The notes under the pieces were generated by a model. The model worked only from the letters and a program-made list of their open reading frames with translations. It was not told the DNA's origin and did not search any database. Below are positions 1 through 9,141 of a stretch of DNA of 64,000 bases, piece after piece; position 1 is the first letter of the stretch; every line of letters starts with the position of its first letter. Origin of the DNA: Porcipelethomonas sp964621265 (GTDB taxonomy: Bacteria; Bacillota; Clostridia; Oscillospirales; Ruminococcaceae); NCBI GenBank assembly GCA_964621265.1, contig CAZULQ010000001.1, positions 62,001-126,000 of the forward strand, in the 5' to 3' direction. The position numbers were made by a program, and so were the translations under genes.

Positions 1-21
1 TGTGAAAGCTAATAACATAAA

Positions 22-50
22 ATCAGCGAAGCTAAAAAAGCTTCGCTGAT
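22..50 (-). terminator. Rho-independent terminator of the yicC-to-spoVM block
   Basis: A perfect 12-bp stem (22-33 pairing with 39-50) closes a 5-base A/T loop. It begins one base after the stop codon of the small spoVM-like gene. On the minus strand the stem is followed by TTT and an AT-rich stretch, so it reads best as a minus-strand terminator. The plus-strand side lacks a T-run. Confidence 0.75.
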
Positions 51-51
51 A

Positions 52-141
52 TCATTCCACATTTTCTTCTTTTTTAATTCTGAATATAAACCTCAGTACA
101 CCCGATAAAAGCTTCGGACTTTTGATTACAACAATTTTCAT
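52..141 (-). CDS. spoVM: SpoVM-like small amphipathic sporulation protein (29 aa)
   Basis: A 29-codon frame opens with ATG at 141, nine bases after a clean GGAGG (151-155), and ends with TGA directly before a strong terminator. The peptide begins MKIVVIKSPK, then LLSGVLRF, and ends in a charged KKEENVE-type tail. Aligned to Bacillus subtilis SpoVM (26 aa, starts MKFYTIKLPK) it keeps M1, K2, I6, K7, P9, K10, L12, G14 and R17. SpoVM is known to bind the convex forespore membrane and anchor SpoIVA during coat assembly, and its Pro9 matters for this. In B. subtilis spoVM also lies just downstream of thiN, so synteny supports the call. The 48-base gap after thiN contains a TATAAT (175-180, minus) and an overlapping ATACAGT resembling a sigma-E -10; no convincing -35 is seen. 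Function in this organism is inferred. Confidence 0.85.
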   Translation of the reverse strand: MKIVVIKSPKLLSGVLRFIFRIKKEENVE

Positions 142-189
142 AATGCTCAACCTCCGCTATATTGTTTATACTGTATTATATTCAGTTTT

Positions 190-828
190 TCAGCTTTGGT
201 TCATATCTTTTGAAAAAATAACCAGTAAACTTCCCTTTTCTATGGAAATTACACCCGATTTTCCTGTTACCTCATTGCTGACTCCAAGCGGAAAGCTGTT
301 TTTGAGCGTACCGTTTTTTAGCGGATATTTAAAACCTGTTGCCGTAATTCCTGAGCATTCATCTCCAAAGGAAAACAGCGAGCAGTAATAACCACGCAAA
401 CGGCTGTACACCCTGACACCTGGTCCCTGCATTGTCGCAATGTTTCCATTACCCACAAGCTCGCCGTTACCGCCGTGTTTCAGAATATATCTGAGTGTCT
501 GCAAATTTGCAAAAGTATGGTCAAGGCGTCCGCCGAGTCCGCCGATGATTGTAATATTCTTATACCCACGCTCAAGCGCTAATTTCACCGCAAGCATTGT
601 GTCAGTATCATCTTTCTCAGGCGGATACTTGATAATCTCCCATTTATCGGGAAGCTTACCCTTGTAGGTATCAAAGTCGCCAATCAGTACATCAGGCTCA
701 ATTCCTTTTTTAAGTGCAATACGCAGACCTCCGTCGGCACAGATTACATATCTGTTATCCTCGAATATCACGTCATCACATTTTGAATCAGGTGAGCCGG
801 CAAAAATATAACATTTTTTAATACCCAT
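190..828 (-). CDS. thiN: Thiamine diphosphokinase (thiamine pyrophosphokinase)
   Basis: Transfers pyrophosphate from ATP to thiamine, giving the cofactor thiamine diphosphate in the cytoplasm. The 212-residue product matches the family length. It has the N-terminal CADGG segment (residues about 30-34), the VLIGDFDT metal/substrate motif, a KDDTDT acidic stretch and GGLGGRLDHTFAN, all typical of ThiN. I start at ATG 828, where GGGAG lies ten bases upstream inside the end of rsgA; a longer upstream reading would only overlap rsgA in another frame. It follows rsgA by one base, so the two are probably translationally coupled. In Bacillus rpe often sits between rsgA and thiN; it is absent here. 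Confidence 0.93.
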   Translation of the reverse strand: MGIKKCYIFAGSPDSKCDDVIFEDNRYVICADGGLRIALKKGIEPDVLIGDFDTYKGKLPDKWEIIKYPPEKDDTDTMLAVKLALERGYKNITIIGGLGGRLDHTFANLQTLRYILKHGGNGELVGNGNIATMQGPGVRVYSRLRGYYCSLFSFGDECSGITATGFKYPLKNGTLKNSFPLGVSNEVTGKSGVISIEKGSLLVIFSKDMNQS

Positions 829-829
829 A

Positions 830-1690
830 TCAAAGCTCCCATTCCTTGATTTTTTTTGCGTCCTCATACATTGCGCAGTAGTTTTCATGACGTGAGCGTG
901 AAATCCTTCCGTCCTTAACCGCCTCGATAACCATGCACCCTTTTTCCTTTGTGTGAGAGCAATCACGGAATTTACACTCTCCCTCGAATTCTTCAAATTC
1001 CCTGAAACAACGGCTCAGTTCTTCCTTGCGGATTATACTGTATTTATCCGTTTCAAAGGTTGAGAAACCAGGAGTGTCAGCAATATAACCGCCCCAAGGA
1101 AGCTTATAGAGCTCAGCATGACGTGTTGTATGTCTGCCACGTCCAAGCTTTTTACTGATTTCCCCTGTCGGAATATTGAAGTCCTCACAGATTGCGTTAA
1201 GGAGGGTTGATTTTCCCGCACCACTGTTTCCTGTAAAGGCACTGATTTTATTTTTCAGAAGCTCTCTGATTTCAGCGGCAGGGTCATCCTGTGAATAATC
1301 AATCGTCAGAACTGTAATGCCGACTTCTCTGTAAATGCTTACAATTTTTTCACAGCTTTCGATGTCAATTTTCGTTACAGCAATTACAGGAGTTATATTC
1401 TGATATTCAGCCACAGCTATGAACTTATCAAGCAGAAGAAGATTCGGTGCAGGCTGAGTTACCGATACGACAAAAACAAGATAATCAAGATTTGCAAGAG
1501 GCGGTCTTATAAGACAGTTTCTGCGCTCGTGTATCTCGTTGATAACACCGTCTTCAAACTCAATATCATCACCAACACATGGTGAAATCCCCTGCTTTCT
1601 GAAAACTCCTCTTGCTTTACATTCATATACACCGTCGGAGGACTCTGCAAGATAGAGTCCTCCGATTGATTTTGTTATAATGCCTCTCAT
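830..1690 (-). CDS. rsgA: Ribosome small subunit-dependent GTPase A
   Basis: A circularly permuted GTPase that assists late maturation of the 30S subunit. The permuted order is visible: G4 TKID at residues 106-109 comes before the P-loop GNSGAGKS (154-161) and G3 DTPG (205-208). An N-terminal OB-like region precedes them, and a C-terminal zinc knuckle uses C239, C244, H246 and C252. Length 286 is normal. Its ATG shares one base with the prkC stop (TAATG), indicating translational coupling. The prkC-rsgA-thiN order matches the conserved Firmicute arrangement. Confidence 0.96.
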   Translation of the reverse strand: MRGIITKSIGGLYLAESSDGVYECKARGVFRKQGISPCVGDDIEFEDGVINEIHERRNCLIRPPLANLDYLVFVVSVTQPAPNLLLLDKFIAVAEYQNITPVIAVTKIDIESCEKIVSIYREVGITVLTIDYSQDDPAAEIRELLKNKISAFTGNSGAGKSTLLNAICEDFNIPTGEISKKLGRGRHTTRHAELYKLPWGGYIADTPGFSTFETDKYSIIRKEELSRCFREFEEFEGECKFRDCSHTKEKGCMVIEAVKDGRISRSRHENYCAMYEDAKKIKEWEL

Positions 1691-3915
1691 TACGCTTCTC
1701 CGCCTTCAACAAGAGGTTCATCCTGTTCTTCATCTTCCTCTTCAGGGGCAGGAGGATCAGTAGGTGCCTCAGTCGGTGCTTCTGTCGGAGCTTCAGTTGC
1801 AGGAGGAATATATTCCTGAACCTGAGGTGCCTGTGTTGCAGGCTTTTCAAGTCCGTTTACAGTCTGGAACGCTCTGTCAATTGTTTCTTCAACAGGTGAG
1901 AATGTTCCTTCTTCAAAGTTCATTGTATATCTGCCGAGAACAGCTGTGAGGTTGTTTTCAAGATTTGTAAGAACGAGTGTTACCTCAGAGTCTGTACCCT
2001 TACCTGTTACAGAAATCTTGTTTTCCTTTGCGTAGTCAGCAGAAAGTGTATAGCTTTCGTAGATTACTTCATTGTTCATACGGGCTGAAATCTGGAATCT
2101 GCCTGTTGAGTTGCTCGGGAAGATAAATGTCATATCAACCGTACCCTCAGGCTCCTTACCTGTACTTACAGTAAACGTAATAGTTGAGTCAGCAGGTACT
2201 GTTTCACCTTCCTTGATACTCTGCTCAATGATTGTACCTTCTTCCTCGCTTGAATCCTTCTTTTCAGTCTTGACAGTCAGACCCCATATGCCACACTGTA
2301 CCTTGGCATCTTCAATTCTCTTGCCGACAAAGCTTTCCATTTCAATGTTTTCAACTTCCTTGCCCTTGCTTACATAAACAAGAACTGTTGTACCCGGAGT
2401 TACTTCTTCAAGTGCCGCAGGCTCAGTGTCGAAAACAAGCTCTTCGTCAACATCATCATTCACAACGTATTTGTACTCAACTTCAAGGTCCTTGGCTCTG
2501 AGTGCCTCACCCGCTGTCTTATAGTGATAGTTGATAACATTCGGAACCTTGATTGTCTTTGCACCAAGGCTTACCTTAACGAGAATAATCTCGCCTTCCT
2601 TAACGCCGTCGCCGGCAGGAACATTCTGATAGAAAATCTTGTCCTTTTCAAGGTCAGACCATTCTGTTGAGTCAACCTGAATATCAATATATTTTGAATA
2701 CTGGTCAAGCGCCTGATAATAGTCAAAGCCGACAAGGTTCGGCATAGCAAATTCCTTTGAAGTGTCAGCCGTATCATCAAACGCCGAGCTGTTTGCAATG
2801 AGGTTTACAATAAAGAATACTGCCGCCATGATTACAACAACTGTCACAGCTGAAAGTACTGGAACAAAGAGTGATTTTCTTCTCTCAGGCTCTTCGTCAA
2901 GGTCAGTGTAATCCTCATCGTATGTTTCGTCAAGCTCATCAGCCGCATAAACGTCATCATTACCATTCACATATTCTTCCTCAGCCGGGAAGTCGTCAGG
3001 AACAGGTTCTTCGTTTACAGTAGCGAAATATTTTGTTCTCACATCTGTCTGTGCAGGCTGATTCTTTATATAACCGAAGTTTACATCAGGGTCAGCCTTG
3101 AAGCGGTCAAGGTCACGGAGAATTTCAACCGCTGTATGATATCTGTCATCCGGATTCTTTTCCATTGAGTGAACAATAATTTCCTCAAGCGGAGTCGGAA
3201 TATCAGGATTGATTTTTCTTGGAAGCTCTGCAATATTATGCATATGCATAACCGCAATTGAAACAGGATTATCCGTATCAAACGGCTTCTGACCCGTGAG
3301 CATCTCATAGAGCATTACGCCGACAGAATAAAGGTCGCTCTTGGCATCAGTAATATCACCTCTTGCCTGCTCAGGACTGATATAGTGAACTGTACCGATA
3401 GCCTGGTCTGTGGCAGTCTTGCCCTCTTCTCTTGCGAATTTTGCAATACCGAAGTCCATGACCTTGATTGTGCCGTCAGTAAACATCATAATATTCTGAG
3501 GCTTTATGTCTCTGTGGACAATTCCTCTTTCATGAGCATGCTGAAGTGCCCTTAAAATCTGGGTTACAAAGTGGACTGCATCCTTCCAGTTGAGGACACG
3601 CTCGCTCTCCATATACTCTTTAAGGGTTATTCCGTCAATGTATTCCATTACGATAAACTGAATTTTCTCAGAAAATCCGACATCGTAAATCTTAACAATA
3701 TTAGGGTGCGACAAAACAGCGATAGCCTTAGACTCATTTCTGAAGCGTCTTAAAAACTCCTCGCTTTCCGCAAATTCCTTTTTAAGTATCTTAACGGCAA
3801 CAGCCTTATTGTCAACAACGTCAATCGCCTTGTAAACATCAGCCATTCCACCCTCGCCGATAAGCTCGGTTATCTCGTATCGGCCGTCAAGCTTCTTTCC
3901 TATGTTCTTATCCAT
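1690..3915 (-). CDS. prkC: PASTA-domain Ser/Thr protein kinase (PrkC/Stk1 type)
   Basis: A membrane kinase that senses peptidoglycan fragments or lipid II and phosphorylates division, wall and translation proteins. Visible parts: an N-terminal kinase domain with ATP lysine K42 (VAVKIL), catalytic HRDIKPQN at 134-141 and DFG at 154-156; an acidic juxtamembrane stretch (about 305-345); one transmembrane helix (about 349-374); then three PASTA repeats (about 390-451, 453-518, 522-587). After these comes an extra extracellular region ending in an acidic repeat of the type APTEAPTEAPT (residues about 710-740). The partner phosphatase gene ends 26 bases upstream. Length 741 is long for the family because of the C-terminal extension. 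Confidence 0.96.
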   Translation of the reverse strand: MDKNIGKKLDGRYEITELIGEGGMADVYKAIDVVDNKAVAVKILKKEFAESEEFLRRFRNESKAIAVLSHPNIVKIYDVGFSEKIQFIVMEYIDGITLKEYMESERVLNWKDAVHFVTQILRALQHAHERGIVHRDIKPQNIMMFTDGTIKVMDFGIAKFAREEGKTATDQAIGTVHYISPEQARGDITDAKSDLYSVGVMLYEMLTGQKPFDTDNPVSIAVMHMHNIAELPRKINPDIPTPLEEIIVHSMEKNPDDRYHTAVEILRDLDRFKADPDVNFGYIKNQPAQTDVRTKYFATVNEEPVPDDFPAEEEYVNGNDDVYAADELDETYDEDYTDLDEEPERRKSLFVPVLSAVTVVVIMAAVFFIVNLIANSSAFDDTADTSKEFAMPNLVGFDYYQALDQYSKYIDIQVDSTEWSDLEKDKIFYQNVPAGDGVKEGEIILVKVSLGAKTIKVPNVINYHYKTAGEALRAKDLEVEYKYVVNDDVDEELVFDTEPAALEEVTPGTTVLVYVSKGKEVENIEMESFVGKRIEDAKVQCGIWGLTVKTEKKDSSEEEGTIIEQSIKEGETVPADSTITFTVSTGKEPEGTVDMTFIFPSNSTGRFQISARMNNEVIYESYTLSADYAKENKISVTGKGTDSEVTLVLTNLENNLTAVLGRYTMNFEEGTFSPVEETIDRAFQTVNGLEKPATQAPQVQEYIPPATEAPTEAPTEAPTDPPAPEEEDEEQDEPLVEGGEA

Positions 3916-3941
3916 TTACTCTCTTCACTCCTGTAAATATA

Positions 3942-4667
3942 TCAGTCTTTTATAACCGCAAGCGTAATGTTATCCCTGCCCCCCTTGGATTTTGCAAGTC
4001 CAATCAATGCCTCGGAAAGCTTCTCAAACTCTGTTTTCTTCATTACTTCATATATTTCACTGTCACTGCAGTATCCGCATAACCCGTCCGAACAGAGCAG
4101 TACAGTCATATTCTCTTCTCGTTTGAGTCTGAAAAAGTCAGGTTTCACGACTCTTTCAACTCCGACCGCCTTTGTAAGCATATTTCGCTTAGGATGGGTG
4201 TAAACCTCATCGGGGCCGATTTCCCCGCGCATAAGCAGCATATTGACAAAGGTATGGTCATTCGTAATCTGGTGAAGCCCCGTATCATCTACATAATAAG
4301 CACGGCTGTCACCGACATTTGCAACATAAATATATTTGTCATCGATATAAACGGCTACGCAGGTTGTACCCATGCCAAAGCTGCGGTAGCTCATTCTTGA
4401 AGTTGTATAAACAATTGAATTGGCAGCGGATATTGAAGCTGTCATAAGCTGTCTTACAGATATTGTGTCAAGCTTCGGCTCAAAGCCTTCGCTGAATCTG
4501 TTGAAAAACTCTTCAATTGCAATACGACTTGCATCCTGTCCCGAGCGCTCACCGCCCATACCATCACAGACAACGGCAAGTACGTTTCCGTAATACTCTT
4601 CAACTCTCACCATGTCCTGATTTTCTTCTCTTACAAGACCTATATCAGTCTCACAGACAAACTTCAC
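3942..4667 (-). CDS. prpC: PP2C-family Ser/Thr protein phosphatase (Stp/PrpC)
   Basis: Metal-dependent phosphatase that reverses PrkC phosphorylation. PP2C motifs are clear: DGMGGERSG, VANVGDSRAYY, the CSDGL segment and the terminal GGRDNIT. I place the start at GTG 4667 because GAGAGG (676-681 of that kilobase) is eight bases upstream; two in-frame start codons at 4676 and 4673 overlap or abut that ribosome binding site. This gives 241 residues, normal for bacterial Stp enzymes. The adjacent kinase follows after 26 bases, the usual phosphatase-kinase pairing. Confidence 0.94.
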   Translation of the reverse strand: MKFVCETDIGLVREENQDMVRVEEYYGNVLAVVCDGMGGERSGQDASRIAIEEFFNRFSEGFEPKLDTISVRQLMTASISAANSIVYTTSRMSYRSFGMGTTCVAVYIDDKYIYVANVGDSRAYYVDDTGLHQITNDHTFVNMLLMRGEIGPDEVYTHPKRNMLTKAVGVERVVKPDFFRLKREENMTVLLCSDGLCGYCSDSEIYEVMKKTEFEKLSEALIGLAKSKGGRDNITLAVIKD

Positions 4668-4685
4668 ATCCATCACCTCTCAATA

Positions 4686-5720
4686 TCAGTTATTTTCTCC
4701 TGCTTCACGACGCAGTTGTCCGCAGGCAGCATTTATATCGCTTCCTAAAGTTCTTCTTACTGTTGAATTGATTCCAAGCTCTGAAAGATACTCAGAAAAC
4801 TTAATCGCCGAGCCTCTGCTCGATTTATAATTTCTTTCCTTTACTGCATTAACGGGAATCAGATTAACGTGGCAGTTTATCCCACGCAGAAGATGTGCAA
4901 GTCTTTCCGCGCTTTTCCTGTCGGAATTAACACCGTCAATTACAGCATATTCATAGGTTACACGTCTGCCTGTCTTGTCAATATAGTCACGTGTAGCACT
5001 CATAAGCTCAGCTACATTATATGTATTATTTACCGGCATTATCTCACTTCTGCCCGCATCATCAGGACAATGAAGTGAAACAGACAGTGTAAGCCCGAGT
5101 TTCAGGTCAGCAAGCTCCCTGATTTTCGGAACAATTCCGCAGGTTGAAAGCGTCACATGACGCAGGCTTAAGTTGTTACCCTCCGGTGCTGAAACCAGTT
5201 CCAGAAAACGCAAAACGTTTCTGTAATTGTCAAGCGGTTCACCGATACCCATAAGAACGATTCCCGAAACCTTCTTGCCGCTGTCACGCTCGGTTTCATA
5301 AACCTGTCCTAAAATTTCTGACGGAAGCAGGTTTCTTTCAAACCCCGCAATCGTTGACGCACAGAATCTGCAGCCCATTTTGCATCCGACCTGTGTCGAA
5401 ACGCAAAGGCTCATTCCGTGCTTATATTCCATTAAAACCGTCTCGATATAACAGCCGTCAGAAAGCCTATACAGATATTTTACAGTATTATCTATGCCCG
5501 ATTCAAGCTTTCTGGCAACAAATAGTTGATTTACACAAAATTCAGCTTTCAGTTTCTCACGAAATTGTATAGATATATTACTCATTTCGTCGAATGAACG
5601 CACTTTTTTTACATGCAGCCATTCAAAAATCTGTTTGGCTCTGAATTTTTTCTCACCCAGCGAAAGGATTGCCGTTTCCAGTTCCTCAAGGGTCATTGAA
5701 AGAATATCTGTTTTTTCCAA
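4686..5720 (-). CDS. rlmN: Dual-specificity 23S rRNA/tRNA (adenine C2) methyltransferase RlmN
   Basis: Radical-SAM enzyme that methylates C2 of A2503 in 23S rRNA and A37 in some tRNAs. The CxxxCxxC iron-sulfur motif is at C113, C117 and C120, and the catalytic methyl-carrying cysteine sits in the C-terminal AACGQLRRE segment (C333). Length 344 is standard. The start is TTG at 5720, with GGAG nine bases upstream. It lies between rsmB and the phosphatase gene in the conserved fmt-rsmB-rlmN-prpC order. Confidence 0.96.
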   Translation of the reverse strand: MEKTDILSMTLEELETAILSLGEKKFRAKQIFEWLHVKKVRSFDEMSNISIQFREKLKAEFCVNQLFVARKLESGIDNTVKYLYRLSDGCYIETVLMEYKHGMSLCVSTQVGCKMGCRFCASTIAGFERNLLPSEILGQVYETERDSGKKVSGIVLMGIGEPLDNYRNVLRFLELVSAPEGNNLSLRHVTLSTCGIVPKIRELADLKLGLTLSVSLHCPDDAGRSEIMPVNNTYNVAELMSATRDYIDKTGRRVTYEYAVIDGVNSDRKSAERLAHLLRGINCHVNLIPVNAVKERNYKSSRGSAIKFSEYLSELGINSTVRRTLGSDINAACGQLRREAGENN

Positions 5721-5726
5721 GTTGTT

Positions 5727-7028
5727 CTACTCCGTTTTAACAAGTTTTGAAATGAAAAATCCATCACTTCCGAAATGCTTCGGAAAAATTGTCGCCTTAT
5801 ATCCGCCGAACGGCTCGCCCAGTTCTTCAAGGAAACCAACGCCCTTAAACTCAGGATGATTTCCGAGGAAACGCTCAACCACCTCATCATTTTCGGCAGG
5901 ATTTACAGTACAGGTTGAGTAGACAAGCTCGCCGCCGCATTTAAGATAGCGTGAAGCGTTTTCAAGTATATTGTACTGTATTTCCGGCAATCTGTCAAAT
6001 TCAGATTTTTCCTTATATTTTATCTCGGGCTTACGTCTTATAACGCCAAGTCCCGAACAAGGAACATCACAAAGTATTTTATCTGCCAGCGGCAGCTGCG
6101 GGTTAAACTCCGCCGCATTGCCGGTCATAGCCTTTATATTTGTAAGTCCAAGTCTCTGAGCACCACTTTTTATAAGCTTCACTCTGTTTTCGTGCAGGTC
6201 AAATGAATAAATCTCACCCTTGTTCCCCATAAGCTCCGCCATTGTAAAGGTCTTACCGCCGGGAGCTGCGCAAAGGTCCAGAACTATGTCATTTTCCTGT
6301 GGGTTCACAGCTCTGCAGCAAAGCTGTGAGGCAATGTCCTGAACGTGAACCATGCCTTTTTTGTAAACCTCTGTTCTGGTAATGTCAGCCACAGAAATTT
6401 CATAGCAATCCGCAAGAAATGTCTCTTTGGGAGAAAGCAGCTCAAGCTCCTTGAGTATCTCCTCACGCCCGAAAACTGCTGTGTTAAGCCTTACGGTTGA
6501 AGGCGGTGCACCGACTGATGTTTCAATCAGCGAAAGTCCGTCTTCGCCGTAGTTATCGAGAAGCAATTTCACAAGATACTCAGGGACGGAATACTCCACC
6601 CCAAGCCTTGCGCACCTGTCATCAGGATACTTTATATTTTTATCATCTCTTACAAAGCTTCTGAGAACGCCGTTTACAAATCCCGAAAGATTCACAAGCT
6701 TCATCTTCTTTGCAAGCTTTACGCTTTCATTTACTGCCGCACTGTCTGGGATAGAGTCCATGTATTTAAGCTGATAGACCCCACAGCGCAGTATATTTAA
6801 AATTTCGGGACGAAGCTTTGAGATATTCTGCTTGCAGTATCCCGATATTATAAAATCAAGAGTTATCTTTCTTTCAAGCACTCCGTAATAAATTGCGGCA
6901 CAAAGACGTTTTTCACGTTCGTCCATATCACTTTCCGACAAAACCTTGTCAAGCAGAATATTTGAATATCCGCCCTTGCCAAAAGTCCTGCACAGAAGCT
7001 TAACTGCCTGAAATCTTGCGTCTGTCAC
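5727..7028 (-). CDS. rsmB: 16S rRNA (cytosine-967-C5)-methyltransferase RsmB
   Basis: Methylates C967 of 16S rRNA using S-adenosylmethionine. The first ~140 residues form the NusB-like RNA-binding domain. The catalytic domain has the SAM motif DLCAAPGGKT, then CDVPCSGLG with one catalytic cysteine and STCTVNP with the other. Length 433 is normal. Start is GTG at 7028, six bases after an AAGGAGA; the codon directly follows the stop of the upstream YugP-type gene. Confidence 0.96.
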   Translation of the reverse strand: MTDARFQAVKLLCRTFGKGGYSNILLDKVLSESDMDEREKRLCAAIYYGVLERKITLDFIISGYCKQNISKLRPEILNILRCGVYQLKYMDSIPDSAAVNESVKLAKKMKLVNLSGFVNGVLRSFVRDDKNIKYPDDRCARLGVEYSVPEYLVKLLLDNYGEDGLSLIETSVGAPPSTVRLNTAVFGREEILKELELLSPKETFLADCYEISVADITRTEVYKKGMVHVQDIASQLCCRAVNPQENDIVLDLCAAPGGKTFTMAELMGNKGEIYSFDLHENRVKLIKSGAQRLGLTNIKAMTGNAAEFNPQLPLADKILCDVPCSGLGVIRRKPEIKYKEKSEFDRLPEIQYNILENASRYLKCGGELVYSTCTVNPAENDEVVERFLGNHPEFKGVGFLEELGEPFGGYKATIFPKHFGSDGFFISKLVKTE

Positions 7029-7727
7029 TTATCTTCTCCTTTTTCCGCCCTGTGCGATAAGAATAAGTCTCACAAGGTTCATAATCGCTGTAAAGAGCGC
7101 CGCAACATAGGTAAGTGCCGCAGCATTCAGAACCTTTCTCGACTGTCTCAGCTCGTCGCCTTCCAGAATATGATAGCCTTCAAGCGTTTTCATAGCCCTT
7201 GAGCTTGCGTCAAACTCAACAAACAATGTCGCAAGCTGGAATATTACAACAGTCAGAAACAGAATTATGCCAATATTTGTAAGCATAAGTCCGAAAGACG
7301 ACTGAAAAAACAATCCTAAAATTACAAGTGGATATGAAAGTGTCGAGCCGATATTGGTCAGCGGAATAACCGCACTTCTGAGCTTCATCGGCGTATAGCC
7401 CTTAGCATACTGTATTGCGTGTCCGACTTCATGCGCCGCAACGCCGACCGCCGCAACCGAAGAACTCGAATAGGTCGAATCGGAAAGTCTTACGACGTTC
7501 GCTCTCGGGTCGTAGTGGTCTGAAAGATTGCCCGAAACATGCTCAATTCTGACCTGGTGAAGTCCGTTTGCGTCAAGTATCTGTCTTGCCGCCGATTCTC
7601 CTGTAAGTCCACGTGAGTTTCTCACCTGCTGATATTTATTATAAGTCGACTTCACGTTGAACGACGCTATCATCGCAACAATCAGCGGTATTAAAACAAG
7701 CCAGTAATAATTACCAAAGAAAAACAT
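7029..7727 (-). CDS. Membrane zinc metallopeptidase, YugP family
   Basis: An integral membrane neutral zinc peptidase of the YugP family; the substrate is unknown. A transmembrane helix covers residues about 6-22, the metal-binding HEVGHAIQ motif lies at about 100-107, and three further hydrophobic segments follow (about 125-145, 150-175, 205-225). Length 232 fits the family. Position between fmt and rsmB is common in clostridia and suggests co-transcription, but gives no direct clue to its job. Confidence 0.9.
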   Translation of the reverse strand: MFFFGNYYWLVLIPLIVAMIASFNVKSTYNKYQQVRNSRGLTGESAARQILDANGLHQVRIEHVSGNLSDHYDPRANVVRLSDSTYSSSSVAAVGVAAHEVGHAIQYAKGYTPMKLRSAVIPLTNIGSTLSYPLVILGLFFQSSFGLMLTNIGIILFLTVVIFQLATLFVEFDASSRAMKTLEGYHILEGDELRQSRKVLNAAALTYVAALFTAIMNLVRLILIAQGGKRRR

Positions 7728-7745
7728 ATTATTTATCCTTTCCTA

Positions 7746-8669
7746 TTACCCCAGCATCATGCCCTCAGAAAGCTTTCTTCCCCTTAAAAAGTCAGCCGCC
7801 ATCATGCGCTTGCTGCCTTCATACTGAACCTCTGTAAACTTAACGCATCTGCCGTCTCCGCAGGCAACAGTAAAGTCAGCCGGGTTTACAACAGTTCCTG
7901 CCGCAGCATTTGTTTCACCGCAGATTTCACTTCTGTAAACCTTAAGGCGCTTGCCTTCGAGCATTGTAAAGCCCGTAATTCCCCTGATAATATTATGCAC
8001 AGTCTGAGCGCTTTCATTAAAATCAAGTCTGCTCATGTCCTTGGTTATCATTTTAGCGTAGCTTGACTTTTCATCGTCCTGCTTTTCTGCTTTAAGTGTA
8101 CCATTTTCGACAGCCTTTATTGTTTCAATCAGAACCTCAGCACCAAGCACTGACAGTCTGTCATGAAGCTCTGACGCTGTCTCATTCTCGCCGATTGAAA
8201 GACTCTTTTTGATGAGCATATCACCTGTGTCAAGTCCGAGCTCCATTTTCATGGAAGTAACGCCAGTTTCAGTCTTTCCGTCAAGTACTGACCACTGAAT
8301 AGGCGCCGCACCTCTGTATTCAGGAAGAAGTGACGCATGGATATTGATGCAGCCGTATTTCGGCAGGTCAAGAACACTCTGTGGAAGTATCTGACCATAA
8401 GCCACAACAATTATAAGGTCCGGAGCAATTTCTCCGAGTACTTTCAAAGCCTCATCGGCGTCCTCGCCCTTTCTGAGTGAAAGAGGCTGATAAACAGCGA
8501 TTTCATTTTCCTGTGCGCACACCTTTACAGGTGTTGGAATCATTTTATATCCTCTGCCCTTAGGCTTGTCGGGCTGTGTAAAAACAGCGGGAACATCATA
8601 GCCGTTTTCGCAGAGTGCTTTAAGACATGGTACAGCGAAATCAGGCGTACCCATAAATACTATTTTCAT
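7746..8669 (-). CDS. fmt: Methionyl-tRNA formyltransferase
   Basis: Formylates Met-tRNA(fMet) with 10-formyl-tetrahydrofolate for translation initiation. The N-terminal formyltransferase fold is recognisable from MGTPDFAVPCL at the start and the active-site HASLLPEYRGAAPIQW segment (about residues 109-124), with GDTGD-like LGLDTGDML downstream. A C-terminal tRNA-binding domain completes the 307 residues. Its ATG overlaps the def stop codon by four bases (ATGA), the usual def-fmt coupling with peptide deformylase. Confidence 0.97.
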   Translation of the reverse strand: MKIVFMGTPDFAVPCLKALCENGYDVPAVFTQPDKPKGRGYKMIPTPVKVCAQENEIAVYQPLSLRKGEDADEALKVLGEIAPDLIIVVAYGQILPQSVLDLPKYGCINIHASLLPEYRGAAPIQWSVLDGKTETGVTSMKMELGLDTGDMLIKKSLSIGENETASELHDRLSVLGAEVLIETIKAVENGTLKAEKQDDEKSSYAKMITKDMSRLDFNESAQTVHNIIRGITGFTMLEGKRLKVYRSEICGETNAAAGTVVNPADFTVACGDGRCVKFTEVQYEGSKRMMAADFLRGRKLSEGMMLG

Positions 8670-9130
8670 TCAAAGTCCTCCGGATTTACTCTTTCAACGA
8701 TTTTTTCAACGAACAGCTTGCCGTCAAGGTGGTCATTTTCGTGTGAAGCACACTGCGCACCAAGCTCAGTTAAATTGAGAATGAAGTATTTACCCTTTCT
8801 GTTCTGTGCCTTGAGCTTTACCTTGGCAGGGCGTACTACATAGCCCCAGTCGTCAGGGCATGAAAGACAGCCCTCTAAAACACGCTGTTTACCGCTTTCC
8901 TTTACGATTTCAGGATTGATACATTCAATAAATCCATCGCCGAGACTCATAATAAAAATTCTCTTTAAAACGCCGACCTGCGGTGCCGCAAGACCAACAC
9001 CCTTTGAGTCCTCAAGCGTTTCGCACATATCATCAAGAAGCTTCATAAGCTTATCATCGAATTCCGTAACAGGCTCACACACCTGCTTTAAAACATCAAA
9101 TTCTTTAGTAATAATCTTTCTGATTGCCAT
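8666..9130 (-). CDS. def: Peptide deformylase
   Basis: Removes the formyl group from nascent proteins. All three motifs are present: GVGLAAPQ, EGCLS with the metal-binding cysteine, and HENDH with the two metal-binding histidines and catalytic glutamate. I start at ATG 9130, which has GGAGGAA just upstream; earlier in-frame codons (ATG, TTG) coincide with that ribosome binding site. The product is 154 residues, typical of the class I enzymes. It is coupled to fmt and starts twelve bases past the priA stop. Confidence 0.96.
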   Translation of the reverse strand: MAIRKIITKEFDVLKQVCEPVTEFDDKLMKLLDDMCETLEDSKGVGLAAPQVGVLKRIFIMSLGDGFIECINPEIVKESGKQRVLEGCLSCPDDWGYVVRPAKVKLKAQNRKGKYFILNLTELGAQCASHENDHLDGKLFVEKIVERVNPEDFE

Positions 9131-9141
9131 TTCTTCCTCCA

